This document shows positions 22,105 through 33,570 of a DNA stretch of 49,423 nt, piece after piece. The stretch spans positions 1 to 49,423 of the forward strand of contig JADNYJ010000256.1 of the NCBI GenBank assembly GCA_015501075.1, in the 5' to 3' direction. The notes beneath the pieces are model-generated. The model had not been told where the DNA came from. It ran no database searches and saw only the letters and a program-made list of their open reading frames with translations. The translations under genes were made by a program, and so were the position numbers. This stretch comes from Gymnopilus junonius. Lineage: Eukaryota > Basidiomycota > Agaricomycetes > Agaricales > Galerinaceae. Every line of letters begins with the position of its first letter. The stretch's first letter is position 1.

Positions 22105-22615
22105 TGTTATGGATATTAGTATAGACGGACACTTACATTAATTACTACCTTGTAGTACTCAGTAGAATATTCTAGCTAGTCTTCAACACTCGAAACATGT
22201 CTTATTTTAGCTCGCTAAATTGATCTTCTCACGAGGACTTGAAGAGTCGAACAAAGGATTCTTTCTTCAAGTACGAAACTTGAGACTCTATTAGCTGTGC
22301 AGAACGAGTCATGGAGGCTGTACCTTATGTAGTATAAATACAAGACCTCCATGTAGTAGGAAATCAATCTATCTTCATTACTATTTTTACCCTGAAACTT
22401 CGTGTGAATGCTCGAGTGGATACTCGAGCCTAAGTACTAAGTAAACTTATCCTTTAGCATGCCAGGCGCAGCGTGCATCATACTGTAAGCTACTAGTAAC
22501 TATCTCAGTGCAAGACTGGTTCTAGACGAGGATAAATATTCGGACTAAATATTATATTGAAGTAAAGGATTAATACTCGATTAAAGAACTCTTAAGTTAA
22601 GGCCGAAGCTTAACA
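22105..22615 (+). repeat. Gypsy-2 5' LTR
   Basis: 511 bp, TG...CA ends. Compared with the right LTR it mostly has TG or CA where the right copy has CG, so the left copy has lost more CpGs. Confidence 0.95.
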
Positions 22616-22688
22616 CTGGTGGACACATTGGGAACTTCAAGTAATTAATCTGCCATATACTTCAACATCTAATTATCGTAATATCGTT

Positions 22689-24926
22689 ATGCTGACTATC
22701 ACACAACCAATGGTGATACCAGGGTCCAGGCAAGAATCCTATGATCTGGTCAGAGACTTCGAGGATCAAGATGAGGAAGCTAACAGAGCACAGTCCATGG
22801 AGGAACAACTTAATGAGGAAGACTTACCTGGACTCAGAGGATATATTGGACCAATTGCCTTTACTGAACTGAAAGGACAACTGATCGAGACTATTTGCGA
22901 CATCCCAACCTTGAAGTCACCCTATTCCTATAGGAAGGATGAGAAACTTTGTGACTGAAGGCAGGCCGCTCTCGAGATAATAGTGGAAGGACTGGATACA
23001 TCTCCTTTCGAAGGACATATCTTCTCAAGAAGGTTGATCAAGGATACCTTCCCAAACTTGGTGTCTCGGCTAGATGACCTACTATCTCGAGTACTAACCA
23101 TATCAATCAACGATGATTCTAGCAAAGCATACGCACTCCGAAGGGAACCTTACTCCGAGATCCTTGCTATGATGCTCAGATGTAAGAATCAACTGAGTGA
23201 AGTAATCTTAGCATCAGGCAACCCCGTACCAGCTATTCCCAAATGGGGCGCGAATGGTGACATTTCGAAATTCTATCTTCACAATGAATTTGAAATGCTG
23301 GGTATTCTTTTCAGGAGTGAAGTGGAAAATTTCTTCGCTACTTTGGATGAGTATTATGACTTCCTCAAAAAGGCTGTAAGGAACTCCATTGTTAGCGCAG
23401 CCCAAGAGAAGATGGAACAATTAATCCAACCTAGTAGGAATGTCACCAGAGTGCCAGAGGTCATGAAACCCATTGAGACCGGTGGGCCAAGAACTTCTCG
23501 AAGGGAATCCAATTTGTATCATTTCACCGAATCTGCCAGCACAAGAATTATTCAAGGGCGTCAAAAGGCTCAAATCAATACAGCGCCTACTGGAAGGTTA
23601 CAAGAGGTGCTGGGCAATGTTGGAAATAATTTTGGAGGTCGAACCCAAGAAAGCAGCGAGAGACAGAGCGAACGGGAAAGCCAAAGAAGTGGAGGATCAG
23701 CTCGACGAACTAGAAGACCCGAGGGTGGACCTCCCAGTGATTCTTCTGACGATGAGGATGATGATCTGCAAAGACCTTCGAATCAACCTTCGCACCCAAT
23801 ACCGAGAATTCCTCCGAGGAATAGACATACTCCTAATATTCCTGACTCGAGCGCTAGAGGAATTCAAGAGCCTCATTTCGACATTAAATTAAAATATGAT
23901 AACATACCGACCTGGAATGGAGACACCGATGTAATAGTTCACTGGATTGCTAAGATCAATAATATTGCAAGGTTGTCACTGATAATCTTCAAGCAACTAG
24001 GTACCATAATACCTCGAAGATTAGAGGGACCAGCTGAAGTCTGGTATTGGTCCTTGCCTGGAACATACCATGATAAGATCGAGGTCAATTGGGACATGAT
24101 GAAGAAGGCCATTTCTGAATATTACATGAATTGCAAATGCCTCGACAAGCAGAAGGCGAGAGCAAACCGTGCTTGCTACTGCGAATTCAAGTATGCTAAG
24201 GAGACACCGAGTGAATATTTCATTCGTAAAAGTGACCTCCTAAATACCGTTTATAATATGAATGACTCTGAAATGATACTCGAAGTCATGGAGGGCGCAC
24301 CAGCAAATTGGAATACTGTACTCACTATGCAACTTTACATGAGTGTAGTGGAATTTCAGGCTGCTATCAGATTCCATGAGGATACCCTCATGCATCTCGA
24401 TGGTACTGTTCGACGAGAACGTTATGAGTATTCTCCTAGAGATAAGGACTATTACCAAGTCAGAACTCACCTAGTAGGCGCGCATGTCAAGCTAGCACCT
24501 CCAAAATTCCCTAGGGATGATTCCAATGTGTCGAAACGAAAGGCTACACCAGAACAGAAGGGCGCTAGGCCTTGCCATCATTGTGGGAGTTTGAAGCATT
24601 GGGATCCTGAATGTAAATATTCATATGAAGGAAGTAGGATGGCAAGCGCTAATCTTGTGACTGCCTCCTCCAATGAAGAAGACACACAAAGAGAGTACAA
24701 CGACCTTTACTTCAATTTGGAGGATAATGAAGAACGTATGGAAGAAGTTAATCCGATGCTCGAGACCTATCACATTGAAAGGAAGCAAGAAACCAAAACT
24801 AACCAGGATTTTCACGAGGACATTTTAAGGGAGAAGCCACCTGATGCACTTTCCGAATCATTTAAGGAACCAGTCAAACCTGTCAAATTTGCACTGAACA
24901 GGAGAAGCCAACACCGTTTAGCATGA
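22689..24926 (+). pseudogene. Gypsy-2 Gag
   Basis: ATG 22689 lies 74 nt after the LTR and opens the single Gag-Pol frame. TGA at 22956-22958 interrupts it (CD-stop-RQAALE, Arg expected). The frame then runs open from 22983 to 24926. There is an acidic/Ser-rich middle part (DSSDDEDDDLQRP), a capsid-like helical region (about 23,880-24,420, with the WNGD and VIHWIAKINNI-type motifs seen in Gypsy Gag) and a CCHC knuckle CHHCGSLKHWDPEC (about 24,573-24,614). The stop at 24924-24926 is again TGA and the frame continues unchanged into the protease, so in the living element Gag and Pol were one polyprotein. Confidence 0.9.
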
Positions 24927-25850
24927 GAAGTTACCTTACAGTCACATCTAGCCGAACCATTAGTTGGAAATGAAGAAGTCATCAAGTTGAGGAAGCATAT
25001 GGCAAGACCGCCTGGATGTTCCTTTTTAGGATTGAAGGCTACCCAAGTTAAGGGGCACATTGGTTCTCTCGATACTGACCTCACAAAAATCGTGATCGAT
25101 TCAGGGTCAGATATAACATTGATATCCCAGGCTCACCTCGATTCAATGACAATAAGGCCTAAAATCAAGGCAGGACAGAAGATAAACCTGCTCCAAGTTA
25201 CCGGCAGGAATTCTATTTCTGGATACATTAACACTGACCTTTATTTTGTGACAGATGCAGGTCCTATCAAATTGAATGTCGAAGCTTATGTTGTCAATGG
25301 CATGACAACTCCGTTCATTCTAGGAAACAACTTTGCAGATCAGTGCTCATTTTCGTTGATAAGAAAGGATGGACAGTCTCACCTCGAGTTCGGAGGAACT
25401 GAATGAACGCTACAGGTTGAAAATGCGGTAGGATCTTCGTTTATAGACAATGAAGGCCAGACGTTTCAAGTTCGAACTCTTCTGGGATTGACAAGACCGG
25501 CACCTAAGATCAGAAATCACCGAAGAAATCAGAAACTCTGAAAACGAAGGTTGATCCATCAAAGAGATAATGATGTCAGAGCCTCGGACCGAGTTGTCAT
25601 ACTGCCTAACACTAGCCGGGCGGTAAAGGTTGACATATATTTCAAAGGAAAAGAGACTCAGCTGTTCATAGAAAGGAGCTTCAAATTTTCTGAGGATTCT
25701 GCAGCAGTATATGGCTCACCAGATACATTGTTAGAACATGACTGTCCCTATCTACATATTTCTAACTTCTCTGATAAGCCAATTGTCATATCCAAGGGAG
25801 ATGTTCTTGGCACGGCACAAAATCCTCGGACTTGGCTAGACAAAGAATGA
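24927..25850 (+). pseudogene. Gypsy-2 aspartic protease and linker
   Basis: The frame of Gag continues. KIVIDSGSDITLIS (about 25,086-25,127) is the retropepsin active site (DSG plus a hydrophobic strand), and TPFILGNNFADQ (about 25,308-25,343) is the second family motif (the ILG flap region). TGA codons at 25404-25406, 25539-25541 and 25848-25850 break it; each replaces an Arg by context. The protease would cut the polyprotein during particle maturation. Confidence 0.85.
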
Positions 25851-25853
25851 AAC

Positions 25854-27757
25854 TTGAGTCCTATCATGAGGGAGAAAATGAAGACTCATGCATCTCTTAT
25901 ACGTTCACTTGTCGAGCAACAACCATCTCCCTCGACTAACTTATCCACAAGCAAAACAGATATTACTTCCAAGGCTCATCGAAATGCGGTAGGAGAAGAT
26001 GATCCTCTCTCAACAGAACCTCTAGAGGGAGGACCAAAGACATCTGAAATCCCTCCTGAGGTTGTACCAGCTTCTAAACTTCTTGAAGCAGTAAATGTCT
26101 CTCCTCATTTATCTTCAGAACAAAGGCAGAAAATCAGTGAGATGTTGCTCAAACACGAGAATGCATTTGGATTGGATGGTTGACTAGGTAATTATGATGA
26201 AAAGGTGGAGATCAGAATGAGACCTGGTACAACACCAATTTCATTACCACCCTTTCCAGCTTCACCAGCCAAGCGTGAGGTTATTGACAAACAGATGGAT
26301 TCTTGGATTGAGTTAGGAGTAATCGAACCTTCTAAGAGTCCATGGGCAGTGCCAGTCTTTATCGTTTACAGAAATAATAAGCCTCGGATGGTCATCGACT
26401 TACGCAAGTTTAATGAGCAGGTAATTCCGGATGAGTTTCCACTTCCAAAACAGGACGACATTTTGCAAGCGCTTACGGATCACAGTGGCTTACTACTTTG
26501 GATGCACTCGCCAGATTTACGCAACTAACCATGACTGACAATGCTGAGAAATTAGCCTTTCGGACTCACAGAGGGCTGTGGCAATTTCGCCGGATGCCGT
26601 TTGGATATAGGAATGGCCCAGCGTGTTTCAACGAGTTATGCAAAAGGTATTGGCACCTTTCCTCTGGATAATTGCATTGGTCTACATAGACGATATTATC
26701 GTTTTCTCCCTCACATTTGAGGATCATATTAAGCACCTCGACTCTGTTCTATCAGTGATAGAAGAGGCTAATATAACTCTACACCTCCAAGTGCAATTTT
26801 GCATATCAGTCACTTCTCTTGCTGGGACAGAAGGTGTCTCGACTCGGACTGTCAACTCATAAGGAGAAAGTGACGCTATCCTTCAACTGGAGGTACCACG
26901 AAATGTCTCTGAGCTACAGACCTTTCTGGGCATGATGGTGTATTTTTTGGCATACATTCCTTTTTACACTTGGATTGCTCAGCCTTTCTTTCAGTTGCTT
27001 AAGAAGGATATCTCTTGGGAATGGAATTCTGTCCACCAGAAGCATTCGAACTTTGCAAACAAGTTCTCACCAATGCTCCTATCCACGCCTATGCAATTCC
27101 AAATTTACCTTACCAGCTCTACACAGATGCTTGCGACTTCGGACTCGCCGGAATCTTACAGCAGGTACAACCTATATTAATTCGTGACCTTCGAGGAACA
27201 AAGATCTATGATCGACTATTAAAGGCTTTTAAATCTGGTGAAAAAATTCCTTCTCTGGTGCCAAATCTTACAAAGGACTTGCAGGACGTACCAGATCCTG
27301 GTGACTGGTCCGAAGAATTTGAAGATACAACTGTTCATGTGGAACTTGTTATCTGTTACTGGTCCCAAGTCCTCAAATCAGCTGAGTGAAATTATTCGCC
27401 AACAGAAAGGAAGCTCTGGCTTTGAAAGAAGCACTGATTAAATTTCAGCCTTTCATCGAGGGAACAAAGGTTTTGGCTATCACCGACCATGCTGCATTGA
27501 CATGGAGCAAGACCTTTCAAAATGTCAATCGACGACTTCTTACCTGGGGAACAGTTTTTGCTGCTTACCTGGAGTTGCATATTGTACATCGCGCTGGGCG
27601 TGTTCACTCAAATGTCATCCTATTTCCCTTTAATTGGCGAATGCCACCACAGGATGGACTGGCATTTGATGAGACAAACGCTGTTGATCTAATCAATCCA
27701 TCCCATGACCCACTCAAAGAGATGTTTGATGAGCTTGGCACTCACTTTGAGGAATGA
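25854..27757 (+). pseudogene. Gypsy-2 reverse transcriptase and RNase H
   Basis: RT blocks in order: IELGVIEPSKSPWAVPVF, KPRMVIDLRKFNEQVIPDEF, then in a shifted frame TLDALARFTQLTM, RRMPFGYRNGPA, and LVYIDDIIVFS (the YxDD catalytic pair, about 26,680-26,710). RNase H follows with YQLYTDACDFGLAGILQQ (about 27,108-27,160) and YSPTERK, then KEALIKFQPFIEG and VLAITDHAALTW. Breaks: TGA 26181-26183 and 27387-27389, frameshifts near 26,490, 26,620, 26,800 and 27,180. The enzyme copied element RNA into DNA; this copy cannot. Confidence 0.92.
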
Positions 27758-29491
27758 CTGCTTACAGTGGCATCCATTATGTGGCTTCTCATGATGAAAT
27801 TGATGAAATTGATTGTCTGGAAAGCAAGATTTCAGTACCTGATCAGGAAGGCACTGCAGTGACGTATTTTTCTTCGCCCACTCATTCACTCATTGTCAAC
27901 CTTACAGAGGAAGAAAAATCATCTTGGCCGAAGGATATTCGAGTGACCCGCAGTTTGACTCAGTCATAAAGGAGAAGCATACCAATTTAAATCCTTTGTG
28001 TCCAGAACATCCTCAATACCAATATTCTGATGAAGGTTTGCTTTATTTCGAAGACTGGAATGGAAATAACCGGTTATGTGTTCCATTGAATAAGCATGTG
28101 GAACTCATGAGTGACATTCACAATGAAATCACAGAAGGCGCTCACTCCGGGTATCATAAAACCTACAACCGAATCAGTTCAACATTCTATTGGCTGAAAA
28201 TGTCGAGGGACATTAAATCTTACATCTCCACATGTGATATTTGTCAAAAGACAAAGCCTCGGTGTCATGCTCCCGTTGGACTTCTTCAATCCATTCCAAT
28301 TCCGACTCGACCTTTTGAGGTTGTCACTATGGACTTTATTCCTGAACTCCTGAATTCAGATGGATATGATAATATTTTGGTCATTATCGATAAACTAACA
28401 AAATATGGATTGTTCATACCGTGCAAAACGACAATTACGGAAGACGAAACAGCTAATTTGTTCTTTCATCATGTAGTCACTCACTTTGGCCTGCCTTCTC
28501 AAATAATTACAGACCGCGACATTCAGTGGCGCAATTCTTTTTGGGGGGAGTTATGCTGGTTAATGGGAATGAAAAGAGCACTCACAACTTCCCATCACCC
28601 TCAAGCTGATGGTCAAACCGAGGTTGCAAATCAATATTTGGAAATTGCACTTAGAGCCTATGTCGCTCCTACTCGAGAGGATTGGAGTAAGCATTTAAAT
28701 GGTTGATGCTCTCGTACAATTCAACCCCACATACGGCAACTGGATTTTCTCCTGCTTACTTATTACGAGGATTTACGCCAGTCACAGCATCAACGTTCAT
28801 CCATCCGGGACATTCTATACCACAACCTTCGGATCTAGACCCTGAATCCTTAAATGAAAAAGCTTCCGAAATGGTCGAACAATTTGAAGCCGACAGATCG
28901 CGTGCTAAAGAAGCATTGCTTTTAGCCCAAATTTATCAACAAAGGGCATATAACAAGGGAAGACTCATCTGAGAATTCGAGGAAGGGGATTTAGTTGTCA
29001 TGAATCCTCACAGTCTTGAATTGCTTCGAAGCGAGAAAGGATGGGGAAAGAAATTACTAATGAAATACGATGGACCTTTCGAGATAATTAGGAAGCTAAG
29101 CCCGGTAACCTACCAGTTACGTATGCCGGCGTCCTACGGCATTCATCCTATAATTAACATAGCACACCTTGAATCCTATCACAAATCACCTAAGGAACTT
29201 GGAGATCGGCCAACAAAAAGACTCTACCATGCCGACTTTGAGGAAGAACCTGAAGACGAGGTTGAAGCCATTCTTGGTGAAAGATCACGCAAGGTTCACG
29301 GAGGAAGATGCATCAAAGAATATCGAGTCCGGTTCCTGAATCAGGGTCCTGAGAATGACGAATGGCTGCCAAGAAAAAATCTGTGGAATGCGCCACTCAT
29401 ATTAGCGGAATGGGACAAAGGCAAAATAGTGCGTAAAGCTATTATTAGCTCTCGTCTAGTGGCAAGAAAGGTGTCCAAAGCCACCAACTAA
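27754..29491 (+). pseudogene. Gypsy-2 integrase with chromodomain
   Basis: The HHCC zinc domain is GAHSGYHKTYNRIS...CDICQKTKPRC (about 28,140-28,262). The rve core keeps its triad: VTMDFIPE (D), IITDRDIQW (D) and DGQTEVANQ (E). A frameshift near 28,702 leads into LMLSYNSTPHTATGFSPAYLL. TGA at 28970-28972 (LI-stop-EFEEGD, Arg expected) precedes the frame 29000-29491, which ends in a chromodomain (YRVRFLNQGPENDEWLPRKN). Chromodomains of chromoviruses read histone marks and steer insertion. The integrase inserts the element with 5-bp duplications, as seen here (CCTCC). Confidence 0.92.
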
Positions 29492-29682
29492 AATTCTTTC
29501 ACTCTTGAAGGTATAAAGGAAGGATGAAATCTCATTTTTTCTTCAGAATTTGAACCCTTTGAGTCTCTAACACAGCCTACCACCAAAATTCTTTCTCAAC
29601 TCTCTACATTCTCAAATCCTTTTCTCACTCCTCCTTCGCAAATATCCCAAAATTCCTCTCATCATTCAAACTCGTCTCTTCA

Positions 29683-30606
29683 ATGGAGCCCTCGCTGATG
29701 CTCTCCATGCCACCATCTCATCTTCTCTGGGCCAGCCAGAATGGTCTCTCGCAGTTCGACTGCGCAGTCCCTGACTCATTTCTATGCACTCTTTTTTACC
29801 CTCTCCTCGGAACTTACGCCCTAAACCATCATATGACAGAGGCGGCTATCCTCGTGTGCGTCGAGTTTGGCATTCACTACTACTCACTCCATCCTGGCGT
29901 TGCACACTCCCTTTTCCAATCATTAGTCGACATCGCAACCATAATCACTACTGCTGCCAACAATTTCACACCTTTTCTCAGAGACACTCGTCCACTTCCT
30001 CTAACTATTCCCATGGTCGCCCTTCAAGACGTCGAATTGCGATATCCCATAATTGCACTTGCACTCACTTGCAGGGACCAGGACATTCTATGTCGTCCTT
30101 TTGCCACAAGGTCTGAGGTGCACCATCTGGTGAGAGTAGTTCGGCATATAGTGAATTATTATGTTGGTTGGATTGCCGAGGGAATCAAGCACTCAATTAG
30201 GCAAGGATCGAGTAGTCTATGGAATTGGTCAGCCTACTGGGGAGTTCCGTGGGAGGAGTTCATTATGCGCACAGGGCGATATCAAAATAATGCCAAATTT
30301 CTTCGCATCCATGGACTCTTCAAGCAATACAAGGAAGATTTCATTGAGAATTCCCTGGCTGCCATAGTCCGTCCTACTGCTTCGGATTTATATCGACAGG
30401 CTTGTTTTCGTTCCAGCATTGGTCAGGCCTACCCTGGTGAACTTGACTCTCTTACGGCTGCTATGGCAGCTTGCGGACTCACGGATCGACAAGACTACCG
30501 AGACAATTCAACCAATGAATACCCTTACATTTACATTGACTCTGGCACAAACACTCACCGTTCCTTCCATTCGGTCCCTAGCGACGACTCCATGATTCTC
30601 TTCTAA
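29683..30606 (+). CDS. Intact extra ORF (307 codons) of Gypsy-2, function unknown
   Basis: ATG 29683 to TAA 30606, 307 residues, no stop or frameshift, located 3' of the chromodomain and 110 bp before the right LTR, on the sense strand. I recognise no domain. It is rich in aromatic and aliphatic residues with modest hydrophobic patches (FLCTLFYPLLGTYALN; TEAAILVCVEFGIHYY), but no clear signal peptide or transmembrane segment, so it does not look like an envelope. The middle has YQNNAKFLRIHGLFKQYKED. It keeps its CGA codons, although Pol lost at least eight. A Pro/Ser-rich spacer (29,492-29,682) may hold its own promoter. It could be an additional retrotransposon ORF or a captured host sequence; I infer either selection or chance survival. 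Confidence 0.75.
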   Translation: MEPSLMLSMPPSHLLWASQNGLSQFDCAVPDSFLCTLFYPLLGTYALNHHMTEAAILVCVEFGIHYYSLHPGVAHSLFQSLVDIATIITTAANNFTPFLRDTRPLPLTIPMVALQDVELRYPIIALALTCRDQDILCRPFATRSEVHHLVRVVRHIVNYYVGWIAEGIKHSIRQGSSSLWNWSAYWGVPWEEFIMRTGRYQNNAKFLRIHGLFKQYKEDFIENSLAAIVRPTASDLYRQACFRSSIGQAYPGELDSLTAAMAACGLTDRQDYRDNSTNEYPYIYIDSGTNTHRSFHSVPSDDSMILF

Positions 30607-30715
30607 AAGACATAATTCTTTTCTAAAAATAGACATTTCTTTACCCTTTTCTTCAAACTTTCACCTATCCACTTTGTTTATCTCTTTTTCGAGTACATGA
30701 AGACTGGGGGGGCTA

Positions 30716-31226
30716 TGTTATGGATATTAGTATAGACGGACACTTACATTAATTACTACCTTGTAGTACTCAGTAGAATATTCTAGCTAGTCTTCAACAC
30801 TCGAAACATGTCTTATTTTAGCTCGCTAAATTGATCTTCTCACGAGGACTTGAAGAGTCGAACAAAGGATTCTTTCTTCAAGTACGAAACTCGAGACTCT
30901 ATTAGCTGTGCAGAACGAGTCATGGAGGCTGTACCTTATGTAGTATAAATACAAGACCTCCATGTAGTAGGAAATCAATCTATCTTCATTACTATTTTTA
31001 CCCCGAAACTTCGTGTGAACGCTCAAGTGGATACTCGAGCCTAAGTACTAAGTAAACTTATCCTTTAGCACGCCAGGCGCAGCGCGCGTCATACCGTAAG
31101 CTACTAGTAACTATCTCAGTGCGAGACTGGTTCTAGACGAGGATAAATATTCGGACTAAATATTATATTGAAGTAAAGGATTAATACTCGATTAAAGAAC
31201 TCTTAAGTTAAGGCCGAAGCTTAACA
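30716..31226 (+). repeat. Gypsy-2 3' LTR
   Basis: 511 bp. Its first bases on the minus strand now supply the last codon and stop (TAA, 31223-31221) of the HNH gene. Followed by CCTCC. Confidence 0.95.
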
Positions 31227-32532
31227 CCTCCACCCCTGCACTTTTTCCTTGATACATCTCTGCTCCTTATCCTGAGCCTTCCCGCGATCACTACCCCACC
31301 GAGCCATTAGTTTCGCCCGATCTAAAAATGCAAATGGAAGCGAAAGTATAGTATCGAAAATGTCGAACTGAGCGTCTGTTGCAACATTGCGCATATCGGC
31401 ACGTGTGTCGCGTTGCTTTGCGTCATCCGCCTTCTTTTTCGCCGCGTTATGTGAGTCATTGAGTTCTTGGAGATTTCGAGCTCCCTGATGCACTGGCATT
31501 TCGCCTTCGTAAAAGGTGGTTCCCCATTTCTCGTTGACCTTGTCTAGAAAATTCTTGTGTCCGAACAAATTCAAGATGACGCTAGCGTAGACTGCGTCCC
31601 AGAGGATATCTGGGGGCCATTCAGTGGAATCCCTTACAGTAAGCTTTTTGAAAATCGGATGGGCGACATCCGAGTATACATGTCGATTGAGTGCAACGTC
31701 AGATTGGAAGAGGTGGGCCGAGTACCTCTTCTCTCCCGCCCCTCCTGCCAATGATGGATGGACATCGGCGACGTCCATGGCGAAGTTGGGAACCTATTCA
31801 CCAAATCGTTAGACATGGGCCCAAAGATCTTGCGAAATTACGCACGGGTAAGAATCCAACAGTTTTCCCGATCTCAGTGTGAAGGGATTTGGACAGAAGG
31901 ATAGCGTTTTTACAACTATCTATGTCCGTCACAATGTCGTCAGCGTTAGGAGATCTGCTACGCCTTCTTGTGTACATAGTGATATACTGCCGCCAAAAAA
32001 TGATCAGCGATGACCAGAAAAGTATAAGGATACATACTCCGTCACCCTTGCTATGGGCGATTAGATGGACGGTATCACAACAATCCCGTGGGAGACCTGT
32101 CATCACACATGTTTGATCTCTGCGGATGACTTCTGTACGAAGTCCGGCCCTCCGAGTGGTGACAGCGGTTGAATTCGATCTAGCTTTAGGGTCGAGGAGC
32201 TTAGGATCTGCGGGGAACAAACGTCTTCTTTCATCGTCGGCGAGGTGGTAATATAGTTCTAGACTGTTAGTGGGAAAGGCCGCGTTGTAATCGATGACAT
32301 CAAGCGGGTTATCGGTGCGGCTGAGATGTCCTTGTGCGCCAACGGCGGAACCGATGGCATAGCGAAGCCATTTGAATGGCTTCACTGGGAGCGACCCGTA
32401 ACTTGTGAGGCATAAGATGGGAAATGTGAAGCAATGAGCCCATTGCCAGTTTTGCTGCTCGATATCGAGGTCCTGGCCTTGAACCACGGCGCTGGGAAGA
32501 GGAACATATACTATGATATCCGGGGCCGCCAT
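31221..32532 (-). CDS. HNH nuclease-family protein, three exons, 3' end replaced by an LTR
   Basis: Exons: 32532-32038, 31986-31846 and 31793-31221; introns of 51 and 52 nt have GT-AG borders and keep phase. The start MAAPDIIVYVPLP (32532) is preferred; an in-frame ATG lies at 32565. Product about 402 residues. The HNH core is LRTEVIRRDQTCVMTGLP, then VHLIAHSKGD, then after intron 1 DIDSCKNAILLSKSLH, matching the Cys/His/Asn pattern of fungal HNH proteins. The C-terminal half has a Lys/Asp-rich helix. Such genes are expanded in mushrooms; their substrate is unknown. Gypsy-2 cut it after VQGWR: the last residue is now Cys with a stop from the LTR. Removing the element restores DVTFS and TAG at 22084-22082, so only six codons (five residues and the stop) were displaced. 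The body is otherwise intact. Confidence 0.85.
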
Positions 32533-33025
32533 GACGGGAGGAGATAAGAGGTATGACTGCTGCAACGGAAGGTTGATGTCATTGTTATCTACGCACGTGA
32601 TTATAACCCCATCTACAGATTTGGGTCCTCAGGATTTGGAGGGACATGCATATATTCGTGTTAATAGTCCTGTGGATACGTATTGCCAAAGTGGTCAACA
32701 TACGGTAGATATCCAGCAAGCGTGAAGCGGGGCCTGAGAGACCAGGGGCGTGTTTCACGAGTAACACCTGTCAAGAAGGAGGAGCGAACCCCAAGACGAG
32801 AGGAGAGCAGCAGCCAGCAATAGTACGACTAGAAGCACAACATAGATCGCGGAAAGCAGCAACTGAAAGACCGGAAACAACGACCGCCGAGGAAGAAATG
32901 GCGGTCCTCCTGGTCGAACCCCATACACCACGCGCACTGACGGGTCAGACCCATCATTACTGGATGAATAAGGCCGGGACTTGAGAGTCAGACTCTCAAT
33001 TCCCGGGCAGGAGGGAGCAGGAGTG
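32533..33025. promoter_or_regulatory. Upstream region of the HNH gene
   Basis: About 490 bp before the HNH start, with no convincing gene. A 60-codon hydrophobic frame (32937-32755, minus) has an LLLSAIYVVLLVVLLLAAAL stretch, but no neighbour, homology or splice signal supports it. A palindrome GAGAGTCAGACTCTC lies at about 32,984-32,998. Confidence 0.35.
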
Positions 33026-33512
33026 GTGTTCGTCGAACACCAGGGTTAGTGCACGACGAACACTGGGCCTGCTGCTGCAACGGTGTTCGTCGAACACTGC
33101 CCACCACCCACACCTTTCTCCTGGCTTGCGTATGGGATTTGGAGAGGATGTTTCACAGTCAGTAGTACATACACATGTATTAGATAGATTCATTATAATA
33201 AATGATTTTACTCTTTCATTTGTGAGGTAGCTGTGAGGGCCTGCTGTGCACGTCGAACGTAAGATGACGTCGCGAAAAGCGTACAGGCTGCGACTGAGTG
33301 GGATGCAAGTCGAACACCAGGCCATGCCGACTGGTACTCCTGCTGGGCTGTGTTCGCGGAACATTATGACATGCGCCGGTACCGTGTTCGACGAACATCA
33401 GACTGCAGTGGCTGGTGCAGCTGTGCAGCTGTGTTCGCGGAATACAAGCAGTGCCACCCAATGCACCACGAACACCGACCCAGTGTGTTAACTGCATTGG
33501 TGTTCGCGGTGC
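33026..33512. repeat. Cluster of GTGTTCG-N-CGAACAC-type palindromes
   Basis: GTGTTCGTCGAACAC occurs perfectly at 33026-33040 and 33083-33097. Variants are TGTTCGCGGAACA (33351-33363), GTGTTCGACGAACA (33384-33397) and GTGTTCGCGGAATAC (33431-33445). Half sites (CGAACAC or GTGTTCG) are near 33054, 33250, 33309, 33467 and 33500. The core is an inverted pair TTCG-N-CGAA. The spacing is irregular, so it is not a tandem array. It could be a binding-site cluster or the remains of a repeat family with a palindromic core. Confidence 0.7.
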
Positions 33513-33570
33513 ATTGGCACCATTCCGTTGTCGGAAAACCCCGGAGGGCATTATAATGCGGTGCGCATTA

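Larger units (their letters stand above)
22105..31226 (+). mobile_element. Gypsy-2: complete chromodomain LTR retrotransposon with an extra ORF
   Basis: Two 511-bp LTRs (22105-22615, 30716-31226) start TGTTATGG and end TTAACA and are flanked by CCTCC. About ten substitutions separate them, mostly CG against TG or CA, so the insertion is fairly young. A possible primer site beginning TGG follows the left LTR (22617). A G-rich tract (GACTGGGGGGGCTA, 30702-30715) precedes the right LTR. Gag-Pol is one frame from ATG 22689, broken by eight TGA codons at Arg positions and several frameshifts. The order is Gag, protease, RT, RNase H, integrase, chromodomain: the Metaviridae chromovirus plan. Behind Pol lies an intact extra ORF. 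The element interrupts the last codons of an HNH gene. Confidence 0.95.

Noticed and set aside
22689..28972. Recoding of TGA (selenocysteine or an alternative code) in Gypsy-2
   Set aside because: The TGA codons replace Arg by context, the same change occurs in unrelated families, frameshifts accompany it, and an intact neighbouring gene (48915-49300) uses TGA as its stop.
29683..30606. Envelope gene of a retrovirus-like element
   Set aside because: No signal peptide, no clear membrane anchor and no fusion-type pattern; position alone is not enough.
32755..32937. 60-residue hydrophobic peptide on the minus strand
   Set aside because: One membrane-like stretch only; no neighbour, splice signal or start context supports a gene, and it lies in the HNH promoter.
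33026..33512. Heat-shock elements (TTC/GAA inverted pairs)
   Set aside because: Heat-shock elements have two bases between TTC and GAA; here there are three (TTC-GTC-GAA), and the pairs do not alternate in register.
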